Source: T3Sed10-241 sp036796255 (GTDB lineage Bacteria > Bacteroidota > Bacteroidia > Flavobacteriales_D > Cryomorphaceae). From it: a DNA stretch of 64,000 nt. This document shows, piece after piece, positions 8,486 to 17,661 of the stretch (the first letter of the stretch is position 1; each line of letters begins with the position of its first letter). The notes beneath the pieces were generated by a model. That model was not told the DNA's origin. It worked only from the letters and a program-made list of their open reading frames with translations, and did not search any database. The DNA is taken from assembly GCA_036796255.1 (NCBI GenBank), contig DAIRDH010000002.1, positions 44,141-108,140 on the forward strand. The letters are read 5' to 3'. Both the position numbers and the translations under genes were made by a program.

Positions 8486-8676
8486 CATCATCAAATTTAA
8501 ATCCTTAGTTTTTAATTCATTAAACCTTAATCTTAAGATAATGTAGATATCGTCGGATGCTGAACTCTTCTCACGAGAAAAAATGCGCCAAATCAACCAT
8601 TTCATTGCAAGAAGGCAATTGGCGTGCTGCACTGTTGAAATTTATATCTTCACGGCCGCACAAAATCAAATTCGAT

Positions 8677-10911
8677 ATGAGAAATTTTTTGGCAGCCGTC
8701 GCGCTGGCTTTTTTTATTTCAATCAGTCCATTCAGCCATGGCCAAAGTGAGCCGATCACATTGGCAAAGTTGTGGCAAAGCGGAGAATTTTCCGCCAAAG
8801 GCGTCAGCGGGCTTCGAAGCATGAACGACGGACTGCACTATACTGTTTTGGCCAGCGATGGCAAAAGCCAGTACATTGTAAAGCATAGTTTCGAAACGGG
8901 TGAGCCTGTCGATACCCTGGTTCGCAGCAGCGACCTTGTAGGTGGAGATGGCAAGAAAGTGTTCTTCAGCTCGTACAGTTTCAATGAGGATGAAAGCAAG
9001 CTTTTGCTGGCCAATGCCGTAGAGTCCATATACCGGCACTCGTACAAGGGGAATTACTATGGTTTCAATATGGCTACCAAAGTGCTGAAGCCGGTAACTG
9101 ATTTTAGCAAGGGCAAGCAGTCGCTGGCTTCATTTTCGCCCAAAGCCAACCTCGTGGCTTTCGTTCGCGACAACAACATTTACATCAGTGACCTGGACAG
9201 CGGCAGCGAAACAGCGGTGACTACCGATGGCAAATGGAACCACATCATCAACGGCGCCGTGGATTGGGTGTACGAAGAAGAATTCTCTTTTCACCGCGGC
9301 TTTTACTGGTCGCCTGAAGGCAGCAAGATTGCTTACTATAGATTTGACGAAAGTGAAGTTCCAATGTTTTCAATGGCCATGTATGGTGATTTGTATCCCG
9401 AGGCCTATACCTATAAGTATCCCAAAGCCGGGGAGCGAAATAGTGAAGTCCGCATTTTCGTTTTTGACATAAAGGGCGGTCCTTCGCGCGAAGTGCGCCT
9501 CGATGCAAATCCCGGGCAATACATACCACGCATCCAATGGACACAGGACGACAACCTCCTGAGCGTAATGCGCATGAACCGGCACCAGAATAAGTTAGAA
9601 TTTTTGCTGGCCAACACCCTGGCGAAATCGGCAGATATTCCCGTGAGCATCATCTATGAAGAAAGTTCTGAAACATACATCGATATCAACGATAACCTCA
9701 CCTTTCTCGACGATGGCAAACACTTTGTGTGGAACAGCGAGCGCGATGGCTGGAACCATGTATACCTTTATGACCTTTCCGGAAAAGAAGTGGGCCGTCT
9801 CACCCAGGGTCAGTGGGAAGTAATAGACCTATATGGCCTTGACCAGGCAAACAACACGGTGTACTTTTCAGCTGCGATGAACAGCCCGATGGAAAAAGCC
9901 ATTTACGCGGTGAATTATGGCAATTTGTTGAAATCCGGAAAGTCAGGAAAATTACAGCCTTTGAAGCTCACCAAGAACGAGGGCACAAACAATGCTGAAT
10001 TCAGCAAAAACTTCAGCTTCTTCATCAATACAGAATCCAACGTGGAGCTGCCCACCAGGGTAACGTTGAGAAACCGTTCAGGCGAAGAAATCCGTGTCCT
10101 GGAAGACAATGCTGAGCTCAGGGAGAGACTTCAGAAATATGAACTATCGCCCAAAGAATTCGGAAGTTTCAAAACCGAAGAGGGCCACAGCCTGAATTAC
10201 TGGATGATCAAGCCGCAAGACTTTGACGAAAGCAAGCAGTACCCTGCGATATTTATGGTATACGGGGGTCCGGGCAAGAACACTGTCACAAAAAGTTGGG
10301 GCTACAACGATTATTTCTGGCATCAAATGCTCGCACAAGAGGGCTATGTGGTTATTTCTGTCGATCCTCGGGGCACGATGTACCGCGGCCGTGCATTTAA
10401 GCACAGCACCTATCAAGAACTTGGAAAGCTGGAAACTGAAGATTTCATTTCATCTGCCAGGCATTTTGGTGGTATGGACTTTATTGACTCGGACCGCATC
10501 GGAATGATGGGATGGAGCTATGGAGGCTACATGAGTTCGCTATGTATTACAAAAGGGGCTGAGTATTTCAAATTGGCCATAGCTGTGGCGCCCGTGACCA
10601 ATTGGCGGTATTATGACACCGTGTACACAGAGCGATTTATGCGTACACCGCAGGAGAATGCCTCCGGGTACGACGACAACTCACCGCTGAACTACGCCCA
10701 TTTGCTGAAGGGCCACTACCTGCTCGTGCACGGCGCCGCCGACGACAATGTGCACTACCAGAACAGCATGGATATGGTAACGGCCCTGGTAAATGCCGAC
10801 AAGCAATTTGACCTGATGATCTACCCCAACAAGAACCACGGGATATATGGAGGCAACACGCGGCACCACCTTTTCAAGAAAATGACAAATTTCATCACAG
10901 ATAACCTGTGA
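8677..10911 (+). CDS. Dipeptidyl peptidase IV (S9B family), secreted
   Basis: 744 residues from the ATG at 8677. An in-frame ATG at 8557 would add 40 residues that do not look like a signal peptide, whereas 8677 starts one directly (MRNFLAAVALAFFISISPF, cut after SHGQ). The N-terminal beta-propeller holds DWVYEEEFSF, which is the double-Glu motif that grips the substrate N-terminus. The C-terminal alpha/beta hydrolase has the triad Ser614 (GWSYGG), Asp689 (AADDN) and His721 (NKNHGIYGG). The enzyme removes X-Pro or X-Ala dipeptides from peptide N-termini in the periplasm. The next gene is a proton-coupled di/tripeptide transporter, so the two form a natural peptide-use pair, although the transporter has its own promoter. 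Confidence 0.93.
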   Translation: MRNFLAAVALAFFISISPFSHGQSEPITLAKLWQSGEFSAKGVSGLRSMNDGLHYTVLASDGKSQYIVKHSFETGEPVDTLVRSSDLVGGDGKKVFFSSYSFNEDESKLLLANAVESIYRHSYKGNYYGFNMATKVLKPVTDFSKGKQSLASFSPKANLVAFVRDNNIYISDLDSGSETAVTTDGKWNHIINGAVDWVYEEEFSFHRGFYWSPEGSKIAYYRFDESEVPMFSMAMYGDLYPEAYTYKYPKAGERNSEVRIFVFDIKGGPSREVRLDANPGQYIPRIQWTQDDNLLSVMRMNRHQNKLEFLLANTLAKSADIPVSIIYEESSETYIDINDNLTFLDDGKHFVWNSERDGWNHVYLYDLSGKEVGRLTQGQWEVIDLYGLDQANNTVYFSAAMNSPMEKAIYAVNYGNLLKSGKSGKLQPLKLTKNEGTNNAEFSKNFSFFINTESNVELPTRVTLRNRSGEEIRVLEDNAELRERLQKYELSPKEFGSFKTEEGHSLNYWMIKPQDFDESKQYPAIFMVYGGPGKNTVTKSWGYNDYFWHQMLAQEGYVVISVDPRGTMYRGRAFKHSTYQELGKLETEDFISSARHFGGMDFIDSDRIGMMGWSYGGYMSSLCITKGAEYFKLAIAVAPVTNWRYYDTVYTERFMRTPQENASGYDDNSPLNYAHLLKGHYLLVHGAADDNVHYQNSMDMVTALVNADKQFDLMIYPNKNHGIYGGNTRHHLFKKMTNFITDNL

Positions 10912-10940
10912 TTGATAAAACCCATATTTGTTTACATTTG
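10912..10940 (+). promoter_or_regulatory. Promoter of the peptide transporter gene
   Basis: TTG at 10912-10914, an 18-base spacer, then a perfect TACATTTG at 10933-10940. It starts one base after the DPP-IV stop, so the transporter can be expressed independently. Confidence 0.6.
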
Positions 10941-10967
10941 GCCGAAATCAAAATAGAATCAAGATAA

Positions 10968-12488
10968 ATGGCACAAGAAACTGCAATTCTGGATCCCTCT
11001 AAACCCATCGACCCCGAGACTGGACATCCTTCGGGTCTTATGACCCTTTTCTTTTCGGAAATGTGGGAGCGCTTCTGTTACTACGGTATGCGCGTGCTGC
11101 TTACCCTTTACCTCGTAAAGTCTCTGATGAAAGGCGATGCAGAGGCTTCGTTGATTTACGGCGCATACACCGGTTTGGTATACGCAGCGCCAATCCTCGG
11201 GGGCAAAATGGCCGATCAATATCTCGGATACCGCTATGCAGTTTTGCTGGGAGCATTGCTCATGGCGATTGGCGAATTTGTGATACTCGGAGGCAACGAG
11301 ACCTTTCTGCTAATTGGAATGGGTGCCCTCATTGTAGGCAACGGCTATTTCAAAGCCAACATTTCCACCATTGTGGGTAAACTTTACAAAGACAACGATC
11401 CACGCAGGGACTCCGGTTTTACTATTTTCTACATTGGCATCAATATAGGTGCGCTTTTGGCCACTACAGTGGTTGCTTACGTGGGTGAAACCTATGGTTT
11501 CGATAAAGGATTTGCCCTGGCCGGCTTCGGTATGTTGCTCGGTCTGGTAATTTTCTGGGCTGGGCGCAAGACGTATTCTGCCGCTGAAGGCCTGGAAATC
11601 ACACCTGCGGGTAGGAAACCCATATTCGGTGGTTTGATGACTGCCCACGCTATCGCCATCGCCTCCTTGCTGCTTATTCCGCTGTGCTACTTCCTCATTT
11701 TCCAAAATCAGATTTTGGATTATATCCTTCTCTTTCTCTTCGTGTATGTGGCCTACTCACTTATCAATTCGGGCAGGAAGACTGATATAGAACAAGGTGT
11801 AAAAATATGGAAAGACCGCATGATTGCTTTGATCATCTTCATGCTCATCAACATTACTTTTTGGGCATGTTTTGAGCAGGCGGGCACTTCGCTCACCCTC
11901 TTTGCTGATAGAAATGTGGACCGCGAGATTATGGGCTGGGTGATGCCAGCATCAATGACGCAATTTTTTAACCCGTTCTTTATCATATTCTTCGGTTCGA
12001 TATTCTCAATCATGTGGGTGAAGCTTTCTAAAATTGGTAAAAATCCAAACATCCCGCTCAAGTTTGCTTTCGGTATTATTCAGCTTGCCGCTGGTTTTCT
12101 TATCACCATGGTGGGAATGATGTTTGTGAACGAAGATTTTCAGGTGCCTTTGCTCACCTTGCTCTTCTTGTACCTACTGCATACCACTGGCGAGCTCTTC
12201 CTCTCGCCGATCGGACTGAGCATGGTGACCAAATTATCACCTAAAAACATTGCAGCCACCGCCATGGGAGGATGGTTCCTCAGTTTCGCAATAGCCAACT
12301 ATATAGGAGGTAAAATTGCCGCCCTTACCGGAGGCCACAGCGAGACAGGCGAAGCCCTCACGCTGGCCGAGGGCTTGGATAAATACATCAGCATATTCTC
12401 CACTATAGGTTATGTGCTGCTGGTCATTGCATTGATCATCATCATCATGTCAAAGAGATTAAACAAATTGATGCACGGAGTACGTTAA
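10968..12488 (+). CDS. POT/PTR2-family proton-coupled peptide transporter
   Basis: 506 residues with about 12-14 membrane helices. The family signature is clear near the N-terminus: EMWERFCYYGMR (the ExxERFxYYG motif used for proton and peptide binding), followed by helices with GAYTGLVYAAPILGG and GNGYFKANIST. A second family motif, FWACFEQAGTSL, lies in the middle. Members import di- and tripeptides with protons across the inner membrane. It follows DPP-IV, which makes dipeptides in the periplasm. The ATG start is fixed by the promoter 28 bases upstream. A terminator follows the stop. Confidence 0.93.
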   Translation: MAQETAILDPSKPIDPETGHPSGLMTLFFSEMWERFCYYGMRVLLTLYLVKSLMKGDAEASLIYGAYTGLVYAAPILGGKMADQYLGYRYAVLLGALLMAIGEFVILGGNETFLLIGMGALIVGNGYFKANISTIVGKLYKDNDPRRDSGFTIFYIGINIGALLATTVVAYVGETYGFDKGFALAGFGMLLGLVIFWAGRKTYSAAEGLEITPAGRKPIFGGLMTAHAIAIASLLLIPLCYFLIFQNQILDYILLFLFVYVAYSLINSGRKTDIEQGVKIWKDRMIALIIFMLINITFWACFEQAGTSLTLFADRNVDREIMGWVMPASMTQFFNPFFIIFFGSIFSIMWVKLSKIGKNPNIPLKFAFGIIQLAAGFLITMVGMMFVNEDFQVPLLTLLFLYLLHTTGELFLSPIGLSMVTKLSPKNIAATAMGGWFLSFAIANYIGGKIAALTGGHSETGEALTLAEGLDKYISIFSTIGYVLLVIALIIIIMSKRLNKLMHGVR

Positions 12489-12520
12489 CCAATTTTGGCA
12501 TCGGGATTGTATAGGAAAAG

Positions 12521-12551
12521 GGGGCCAAAATGGCTCCCTTTCCTTATTTTT
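12521..12551 (+). terminator. Intrinsic terminator after the peptide transporter
   Basis: An 8-bp stem (12521-12528 with 12532-12539, one G-U pair) closes a 3-base loop, followed by a T-rich tail TTTCCTTATTTTT. The tail overlaps the -7 element of the next gene. Confidence 0.65.
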
Positions 12552-12552
12552 G
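12545..12552 (+). promoter_or_regulatory. -7 promoter element of the thioredoxin-like gene
   Basis: TATTTTTG is a perfect TANNTTTG match 18 bases before the ATG at 12570. It supports that start and rules out the in-frame ATG at 12495. Confidence 0.5.
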
Positions 12553-12569
12553 CAAAAAGCCAGTTTTTC

Positions 12570-13115
12570 ATGAAGCATTTATTTCTAGCAGTCTCCATAG
12601 TTCTTTCTATCACTTGTTACGCGCAAAGCAACAATTCCAGCTCAAATGCAGGAATCAATTGGGTAAGCCTCGAGGAAGTTGAAGAATTGATGGAGAAAGA
12701 GCCACGCAAAGTCATTATCGACGTGTACACCGAGTGGTGTGGTCCATGTAAGATGATGAACAACACGACCTTTAAAGATCCAAAAGTAGTGGAGTATGTC
12801 AATAAGAACTACTATGCGATAAAGTTTAATGCCGAGGGCAAAGAGACCATTCGCTTCAAGGGCAATGAGTACCGCAATGATGGCTATGATCCGAGCCGGG
12901 GTTCAGGGCGCAACAGCACGCATGACCTCACCAAAGCCATTGCACCGGTGCAAGGGCGTATAGCCTACCCAACCATTGTGTACATGGATGAAGAATTTAA
13001 AATCCTGGCGCCTGTTCAAGGCATGTGGAAAGCTGATCAATTCAACCAGATACTTCGGTTCTTTGGAGAAGATGCCTACTTGAGCCAAACATGGGAAGAA
13101 TACAGCCAAAATTAA
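12570..13115 (+). CDS. Exported thioredoxin-like protein
   Basis: 181 residues from ATG 12570, with a signal peptide (MKHLFLAVSIVLSITCYAQ). A thioredoxin fold follows, with the active-site motif EWCGPCKMM after VIIDVYT, and AYPTIVYMDE with the cis-proline loop. The longer frame from 12495 puts 25 unlikely residues before the signal peptide and starts upstream of the -7 element. The role is disulfide exchange or reduction in the periplasm; the partner is unknown. It is a single gene with its own promoter. Confidence 0.85.
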   Translation: MKHLFLAVSIVLSITCYAQSNNSSSNAGINWVSLEEVEELMEKEPRKVIIDVYTEWCGPCKMMNNTTFKDPKVVEYVNKNYYAIKFNAEGKETIRFKGNEYRNDGYDPSRGSGRNSTHDLTKAIAPVQGRIAYPTIVYMDEEFKILAPVQGMWKADQFNQILRFFGEDAYLSQTWEEYSQN

Positions 13116-13206
13116 AATTGACCCAGCGCGAGCAGTGATTTTACAAACTTTGGCAAAATGCCGCGAAATCATTGCGCTAATTCATGCAAAACTACAGCTT
13201 TAATGA

Positions 13207-13214
13207 TATTTTTG
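13207..13214 (+). promoter_or_regulatory. -7 promoter element of the citrate synthase gene
   Basis: A perfect TATTTTTG lies 37 bases before the ATG at 13252. No TTG is found at the usual -33 distance. Confidence 0.4.
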
Positions 13215-13251
13215 CGGAACCTTCTAAAATACAAAATTACCCATCTATAGT

Positions 13252-14538
13252 ATGAGCGAAACTGCTAAACTCACGTTCCAAGGAAACACATACGAGCTAC
13301 CTCTGATCGTGGGGTCCGAAAATGAAACGGCCATCGATATTTCGAATCTCCGGGCTCAAACCGGATTGATCACACTGGACACCGGGTTCAAGAATACCGG
13401 CTCGACCAAGTCGGCCATTACTTTCCTTGACGGAGAAAAAGGAATACTTCGGTACCGGGGTTACCCTATTGAGCAGCTGGCACAAAAGGCTGACTTTCTT
13501 GAAGTGGCTTACCTGCTCATACATGGGGAGCTCCCTTCACAGGACCAAATGGGTGCATTTGATGAAAACATCACCAAGCACACGCTGATACACGAAGACA
13601 TGAAGCGCTTCTATGAAGCATTTCCATCCAACGCCCACCCCATGGGTATCCTGTCTTCGATGCTTTCATCTTTGAGCACGTTTTATCCAGAGTCTCAAAA
13701 ACCGGATCGCACGCCCAAAGACGTTGAGCTCACTATACATCGCCTTATTGCAAAGATTACTACCCTCGCTGCACTTTCTTACAAGTCGAGCAAAGGTCAA
13801 CCATACATCTACCCTGACAACAGCCTCAACTACGTAGAGAACTTTTTGTACATGATGTTTGCCGTGCCGAGCGAGGACTATGAGCTTGATCCGATTGTGG
13901 TCGATGCCCTTAACAAATTGCTGATACTCCATGCCGACCATGAGCAAAATTGCTCTACCAGCACTGTGCGTATTGTAGGTTCATCGAAAGCCAATCTTTA
14001 TTCTTCAATTGCCGCGGGTGTATCTGCGCTGTGGGGTCCTCTGCACGGAGGTGCCAATCAAGCAGTAATCGAAATGCTCGAAAAGATTGTTGAAGATGGC
14101 GGCAACATGCAGAAATGGATTGACAAAGCAAAAGATAAAAACGATCCTTTCCGATTGATGGGCTTCGGCCACCGTGTCTACAAAAACTTTGACCCACGCG
14201 CCACGTTGATCAAGCAGTCATGTGATGCCCTCCTCGAAAAACTTGGTGTAGACGATCCTGCCCTGGCAGTAGCCAAAGAGCTGGAGGCAATTGCGCTGAA
14301 AGACAGCTATTTTGTTGAGCGCGGATTGTACCCCAATGTAGACTTCTACAGTGGCATTATTTACCGTGCCATTGGTATTCCTACCGAAATGTTCACTGTA
14401 TTGTTTGCCATAGGCCGTTTGCCTGGCTGGATAGCACAATGGAAAGAGATGGTAGAAGGCCAGGAGCCTATCGGTAGGCCAAGGCAGGTATATGTAGGTG
14501 CGACTGAGCGTACATACACTCCATTGGACAAACGATAG
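13252..14538 (+). CDS. gltA: Citrate synthase
   Basis: 428 residues, the usual length of the Gram-negative type. Active-site motifs are all present: HADHEQNCSTSTVR (first His region), GFGHRVYKNFDPRA (second His) and NVDFYSGI (the Asp). The GPLHGGANQAV loop is also typical. The enzyme condenses acetyl-CoA and oxaloacetate as the first step of the TCA cycle in the cytoplasm. Single gene between a -7 element and a terminator; no other TCA gene is next to it. Confidence 0.97.
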   Translation: MSETAKLTFQGNTYELPLIVGSENETAIDISNLRAQTGLITLDTGFKNTGSTKSAITFLDGEKGILRYRGYPIEQLAQKADFLEVAYLLIHGELPSQDQMGAFDENITKHTLIHEDMKRFYEAFPSNAHPMGILSSMLSSLSTFYPESQKPDRTPKDVELTIHRLIAKITTLAALSYKSSKGQPYIYPDNSLNYVENFLYMMFAVPSEDYELDPIVVDALNKLLILHADHEQNCSTSTVRIVGSSKANLYSSIAAGVSALWGPLHGGANQAVIEMLEKIVEDGGNMQKWIDKAKDKNDPFRLMGFGHRVYKNFDPRATLIKQSCDALLEKLGVDDPALAVAKELEAIALKDSYFVERGLYPNVDFYSGIIYRAIGIPTEMFTVLFAIGRLPGWIAQWKEMVEGQEPIGRPRQVYVGATERTYTPLDKR

Positions 14539-14558
14539 TGCACAACCAAAAATTTACA

Positions 14559-14587
14559 AGCCGTTCCTTCGGGAGCGGCTTTTTTTT
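14559..14587 (+). terminator. Intrinsic terminator after gltA
   Basis: A GC-rich stem (14559-14567 with 14572-14580, one mismatch) closes a TTCG tetraloop and runs into eight T residues. Confidence 0.8.
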
Positions 14588-14602
14588 GCTTCACTTTCTT
14601 CC

Positions 14603-14632
14603 TTGTGTAATCCAACAGTCGCAGTAAATTTG
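14603..14632 (+). promoter_or_regulatory. Promoter of the universal stress protein gene
   Basis: TTG at 14603-14605, exactly 19 bases, then a perfect TAAATTTG at 14625-14632, 35 bases before the ATG. This is the best full match to the Bacteroidetes consensus in the window. Confidence 0.7.
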
Positions 14633-14667
14633 ACATTGTATTACACGCCTCAACAACCCGCGATTCC

Positions 14668-15492
14668 ATGAAAAAAATATTGGTTCCCACAGACTTTTCG
14701 GATGGTGCATACAACGCGCTGATCCACGCCATTCACCATGCCAAAGCTTCCGGCGCCTCCATCGACATTGTACATGCGTTTTTAATGCCGCCAACTGGCA
14801 CAGCCGTAATGGTTGACATCACTGAGCTTTTACAGAAAAACGCTGAAGAGAGTTTGACGCAGCTCCGCCATAGGGTGGAAAAACTGGAGATCTCTGAGGG
14901 TGTTCAAATAAACTATCATGCCAAGCATGGCACGGTGAATGACGTATTGGAGCGCAGCACAATGAAATTAGGGGCAGATCTTGTAATCATGGGCACACAG
15001 GGAGCCAGTGGAATCACGGAAAAATTTCTGGGGAGCAATGCGGCGGCCGCAGCCCGGAACCTGAAAACCCCATTGATTGCCATTCCAGCTGATAAGCCCT
15101 ACAAAGCGATAGACAAGATTGTAATCGCTACCGATCTCAAAAAAGTAAATCACCCACATTTATTCAATGTGGTTAATACCCTTGCTCAGGAGCACGATGC
15201 TATGGTTCGCTTCCTGCATGTGCGGCAGCTCGGTGAGCAATTTGATCAAAATGAAAGTGCTGCTTATAAGCAGCAAGTAGCTGCGAGCTTTTCAGGAGTG
15301 GACCCGGTATTCACCTTCATTTTTGAGAATGATATCGAAGAAGGGCTTTCTGATGCCCTGGAGAAAGAGGGAGCTGACTTGCTCGTTGTGGTGCGCAAGG
15401 ATCGCGGTTTTTTTCAAAGTTTATTTCATAGCTCGGTAAGCCAACAGTTGGTGAATGAGGCTGCATTGCCTGTATTGGTGCTGAAAGATTGA
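14668..15492 (+). CDS. Tandem universal stress protein (UspA domains)
   Basis: 274 residues with two UspA-like domains (about 1-140 and 150-274). The first has MKKILVPTDFSDGAYNAL and the ATP-binding type loop GTQGASGITEKFLGSNAAA. The second opens with IDKIVIATDLK and ends in VSQQLVNEAALPVLVL but has a degenerate nucleotide loop, as is common in tandem Usps. Such proteins act in the cytoplasm in stress adaptation; the exact role is not known. Single gene with a strong promoter and a strong terminator. Confidence 0.9.
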   Translation: MKKILVPTDFSDGAYNALIHAIHHAKASGASIDIVHAFLMPPTGTAVMVDITELLQKNAEESLTQLRHRVEKLEISEGVQINYHAKHGTVNDVLERSTMKLGADLVIMGTQGASGITEKFLGSNAAAAARNLKTPLIAIPADKPYKAIDKIVIATDLKKVNHPHLFNVVNTLAQEHDAMVRFLHVRQLGEQFDQNESAAYKQQVAASFSGVDPVFTFIFENDIEEGLSDALEKEGADLLVVVRKDRGFFQSLFHSSVSQQLVNEAALPVLVLKD

Positions 15493-15546
15493 GCCCTGAT
15501 TCCCTCTATCAAGCCGTTAAAATGATCGGCGAAAAATATTTACCCA

Positions 15547-15580
15547 ATACAAAAGGAGCCCTTAGGCTCCTTTTGTATTT
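15547..15580 (+). terminator. Strong terminator after the universal stress protein gene
   Basis: A perfect 14-bp stem (15547-15560 with 15565-15578) has a CTTA loop and T residues on both arms, so it can work in both directions between the converging genes. Confidence 0.8.
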
Positions 15581-15773
15581 AACAAACTAATTATTCAATA
15601 AAGGCGGTTTGTTACAAGCGTAACATTCCAACCAAGTTTACAAGGATAGGCCCTTTTTATGAAAAAATCAATCGCCTGCCAATGGCTCAACAACACGTTT
15701 CGGGCTACTGTGCAGATTATGAGAGTACTTAATTTTCAAAATATTCTGAATTGAAAGCAATTGTGGAATAAAC

Positions 15774-17651
15774 TTAGCGTGCACTCCCCACGCTGGAATA
15801 ATTTAAAATACCGTCAACTGTACCCGTAGTTATGGCGTGGTAATTGGGCCGCGCAAGGGTAAAAATTCTCCTGGCCTCTATGAGCAAATCTGCATCTTGA
15901 GCCATCGCTTCGTAAAGTGGCTGGACAAATTTTCGCCGCCCCACTTCAATGAGAAAAGCCTCCAGCGGCTCCATGGCAGGACTGTAGTTATTTGGAATAG
16001 CGAAAAGAAACCAAGCTGTAGCAATTTCAGCATTGCCGGTGGTGCTGAGTCCAAAAGCTGCATCCAATTCTGTGATTCTTTCGGTCCCTAAATTGTCAGG
16101 AATACCCCGCAAAAAATGCAGCCGCTCATGGGTTGACCAGGATTCAAAAGGCAATTCGGAAGTGCTGAGTTCTTCGTCAACCCACAGGTTGCTCAAGCTG
16201 TCGACTGCTTCAAAAAGTGCAGAATGGGGCATAGGGTGGTCGGTTGGCATACCCGGTGCGTATATCCATGCTTCAACGTCGGGACGGTTATCAAGGTCTT
16301 GCAATAAGTTGGCATCAAGGTACTCCACAAATTGTGAAGTGGTCATGGTTTGAAAGGCGTGGTTTTCAAAATATTCTTTCAGAAATGTATCAAAAGTTTC
16401 GCGGCCTGTGCGCTCTTCGAGCCAGCGCAAAAAGAAATATCCTTTCTCATAGGCAATGTCGGTAAGGCCATCGTCGGGGTCGCGGCCTTCAAGGTCAAGT
16501 TTTAGATGGGTGTCAGGATTCTCCACCCCAAGTTCATCAATGGTGGCCATCAAGTCCTGATAGCCGAGCACGTTGAGCATTTCAGCATAGTCGCGGCCGT
16601 AGAGGGCCTCTACAATGCGCTTTTCGAAATACACGGTAAATCCCTCATTGAGCCAAAAATCATTCCATGATGCGTTGGTCACCAGATTGCCGCTCCAGCT
16701 GTGGGCCAGCTCGTGGGCTATAAGGCTGGTCAGCGATTTATCGCCGGCTATGATGGTAGGTGTGGCAAAGGTAAGCATGGGATTTTCCATACCACCGAAA
16801 GGGAAACTGGGCGGTAACACAAGCACATCATATCGGCCCCACGCATAAGGCCCGTAGAGTTCCTCAGCAACTTCGAGCATGGCTTCCATGTCTTCAAACT
16901 CATAAGCCGCCTCCGCAAGCAGTCCCGGCTCAGCGTACACCCCGGTGCGACTGCCCAATGATTGAAATTCAACCTCCCCAACTGCCAGAGCCATGAGGTA
17001 TGGTGGAATGGGTTTGTCCATTTTAAACCTGTACACCGAGCTGTCGTTGAGCGCAGTTGGATTCTCGGCACTCATCAATGCGAGCATACCTTGGGGCACA
17101 CTGACGGTGGCTTCGTAAGTAATCCTGATCGAAGGGCTGTCCTGAATGGGAATCCATGAGCGTGTGAGTATGGCCTGTCCCTGGGTAAACATGAACGGCG
17201 ATTGCTTGTCATGGGTTTGTGTAGAGTCAAGCCAAAGTAAAGCAGCGGCATCGCTTTGCGTGATATAGGCAATGTTCAGTTCAATTGCTTCAGGTCCGAG
17301 CTGTATTTCGAGTACATCACCGTAGTCATCTCCCTTGAGCACTTCATATTGAGCAGGTCCTTCAGCACCATTGTGCCCCAGCTCAACAGACTGTATAGCC
17401 ATATCGCGCACATCAAGCCGCAATATGTTGCCTTCGCTTCGGTTGATGCGATACCTGGCCTCGCCTTTCAGCTGCCTGCTTTCAAAATCCACTTCCAGCG
17501 ACAAGTCCAAATGGGAAATTGCGACTTCATTTGGGTTGGAAAAGCTGTGGGCATCATTGACATATTGCTCTGCCTGCGCTTCGATTTCAGGATTATCATT
17601 ACAAGAAGCAATCATTAGGCTGGCGCAAGCCAGGATAAGGTATCTTTTCAT
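15774..17651 (-). CDS. M1 aminopeptidase, leukotriene-A4-hydrolase type, lipoprotein
   Basis: 625 residues from ATG 17651 (a second ATG at 17660 adds three residues). A lipoprotein signal peptide ends in IASC. The M1 motifs are the exopeptidase loop GGMENP (about 289-294 counting from 17660) and the zinc site HELAH (316-320) with the third ligand Glu339 in NEGFTVYFE. The C-terminal helical part matches the LTA4-hydrolase C-terminal domain. It removes N-terminal residues from peptides, probably anchored to a membrane facing the periplasm. It follows the next M1 gene with only a few bases between them, so the two are co-transcribed. Confidence 0.9.
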   Translation of the reverse strand: MKRYLILACASLMIASCNDNPEIEAQAEQYVNDAHSFSNPNEVAISHLDLSLEVDFESRQLKGEARYRINRSEGNILRLDVRDMAIQSVELGHNGAEGPAQYEVLKGDDYGDVLEIQLGPEAIELNIAYITQSDAAALLWLDSTQTHDKQSPFMFTQGQAILTRSWIPIQDSPSIRITYEATVSVPQGMLALMSAENPTALNDSSVYRFKMDKPIPPYLMALAVGEVEFQSLGSRTGVYAEPGLLAEAAYEFEDMEAMLEVAEELYGPYAWGRYDVLVLPPSFPFGGMENPMLTFATPTIIAGDKSLTSLIAHELAHSWSGNLVTNASWNDFWLNEGFTVYFEKRIVEALYGRDYAEMLNVLGYQDLMATIDELGVENPDTHLKLDLEGRDPDDGLTDIAYEKGYFFLRWLEERTGRETFDTFLKEYFENHAFQTMTTSQFVEYLDANLLQDLDNRPDVEAWIYAPGMPTDHPMPHSALFEAVDSLSNLWVDEELSTSELPFESWSTHERLHFLRGIPDNLGTERITELDAAFGLSTTGNAEIATAWFLFAIPNNYSPAMEPLEAFLIEVGRRKFVQPLYEAMAQDADLLIEARRIFTLARPNYHAITTGTVDGILNYSSVGSAR

Positions 17652-17661
17652 TTTCAACACT

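Noticed and set aside
15601..15640. GTTAC/GTAAC inverted repeat as an operator
   Set aside because: Only five base pairs, and not close to a start codon; likely chance.
15659..15754. A 31-codon frame after the universal stress protein terminator
   Set aside because: No promoter element at a suitable distance and no similarity that I can recognise.
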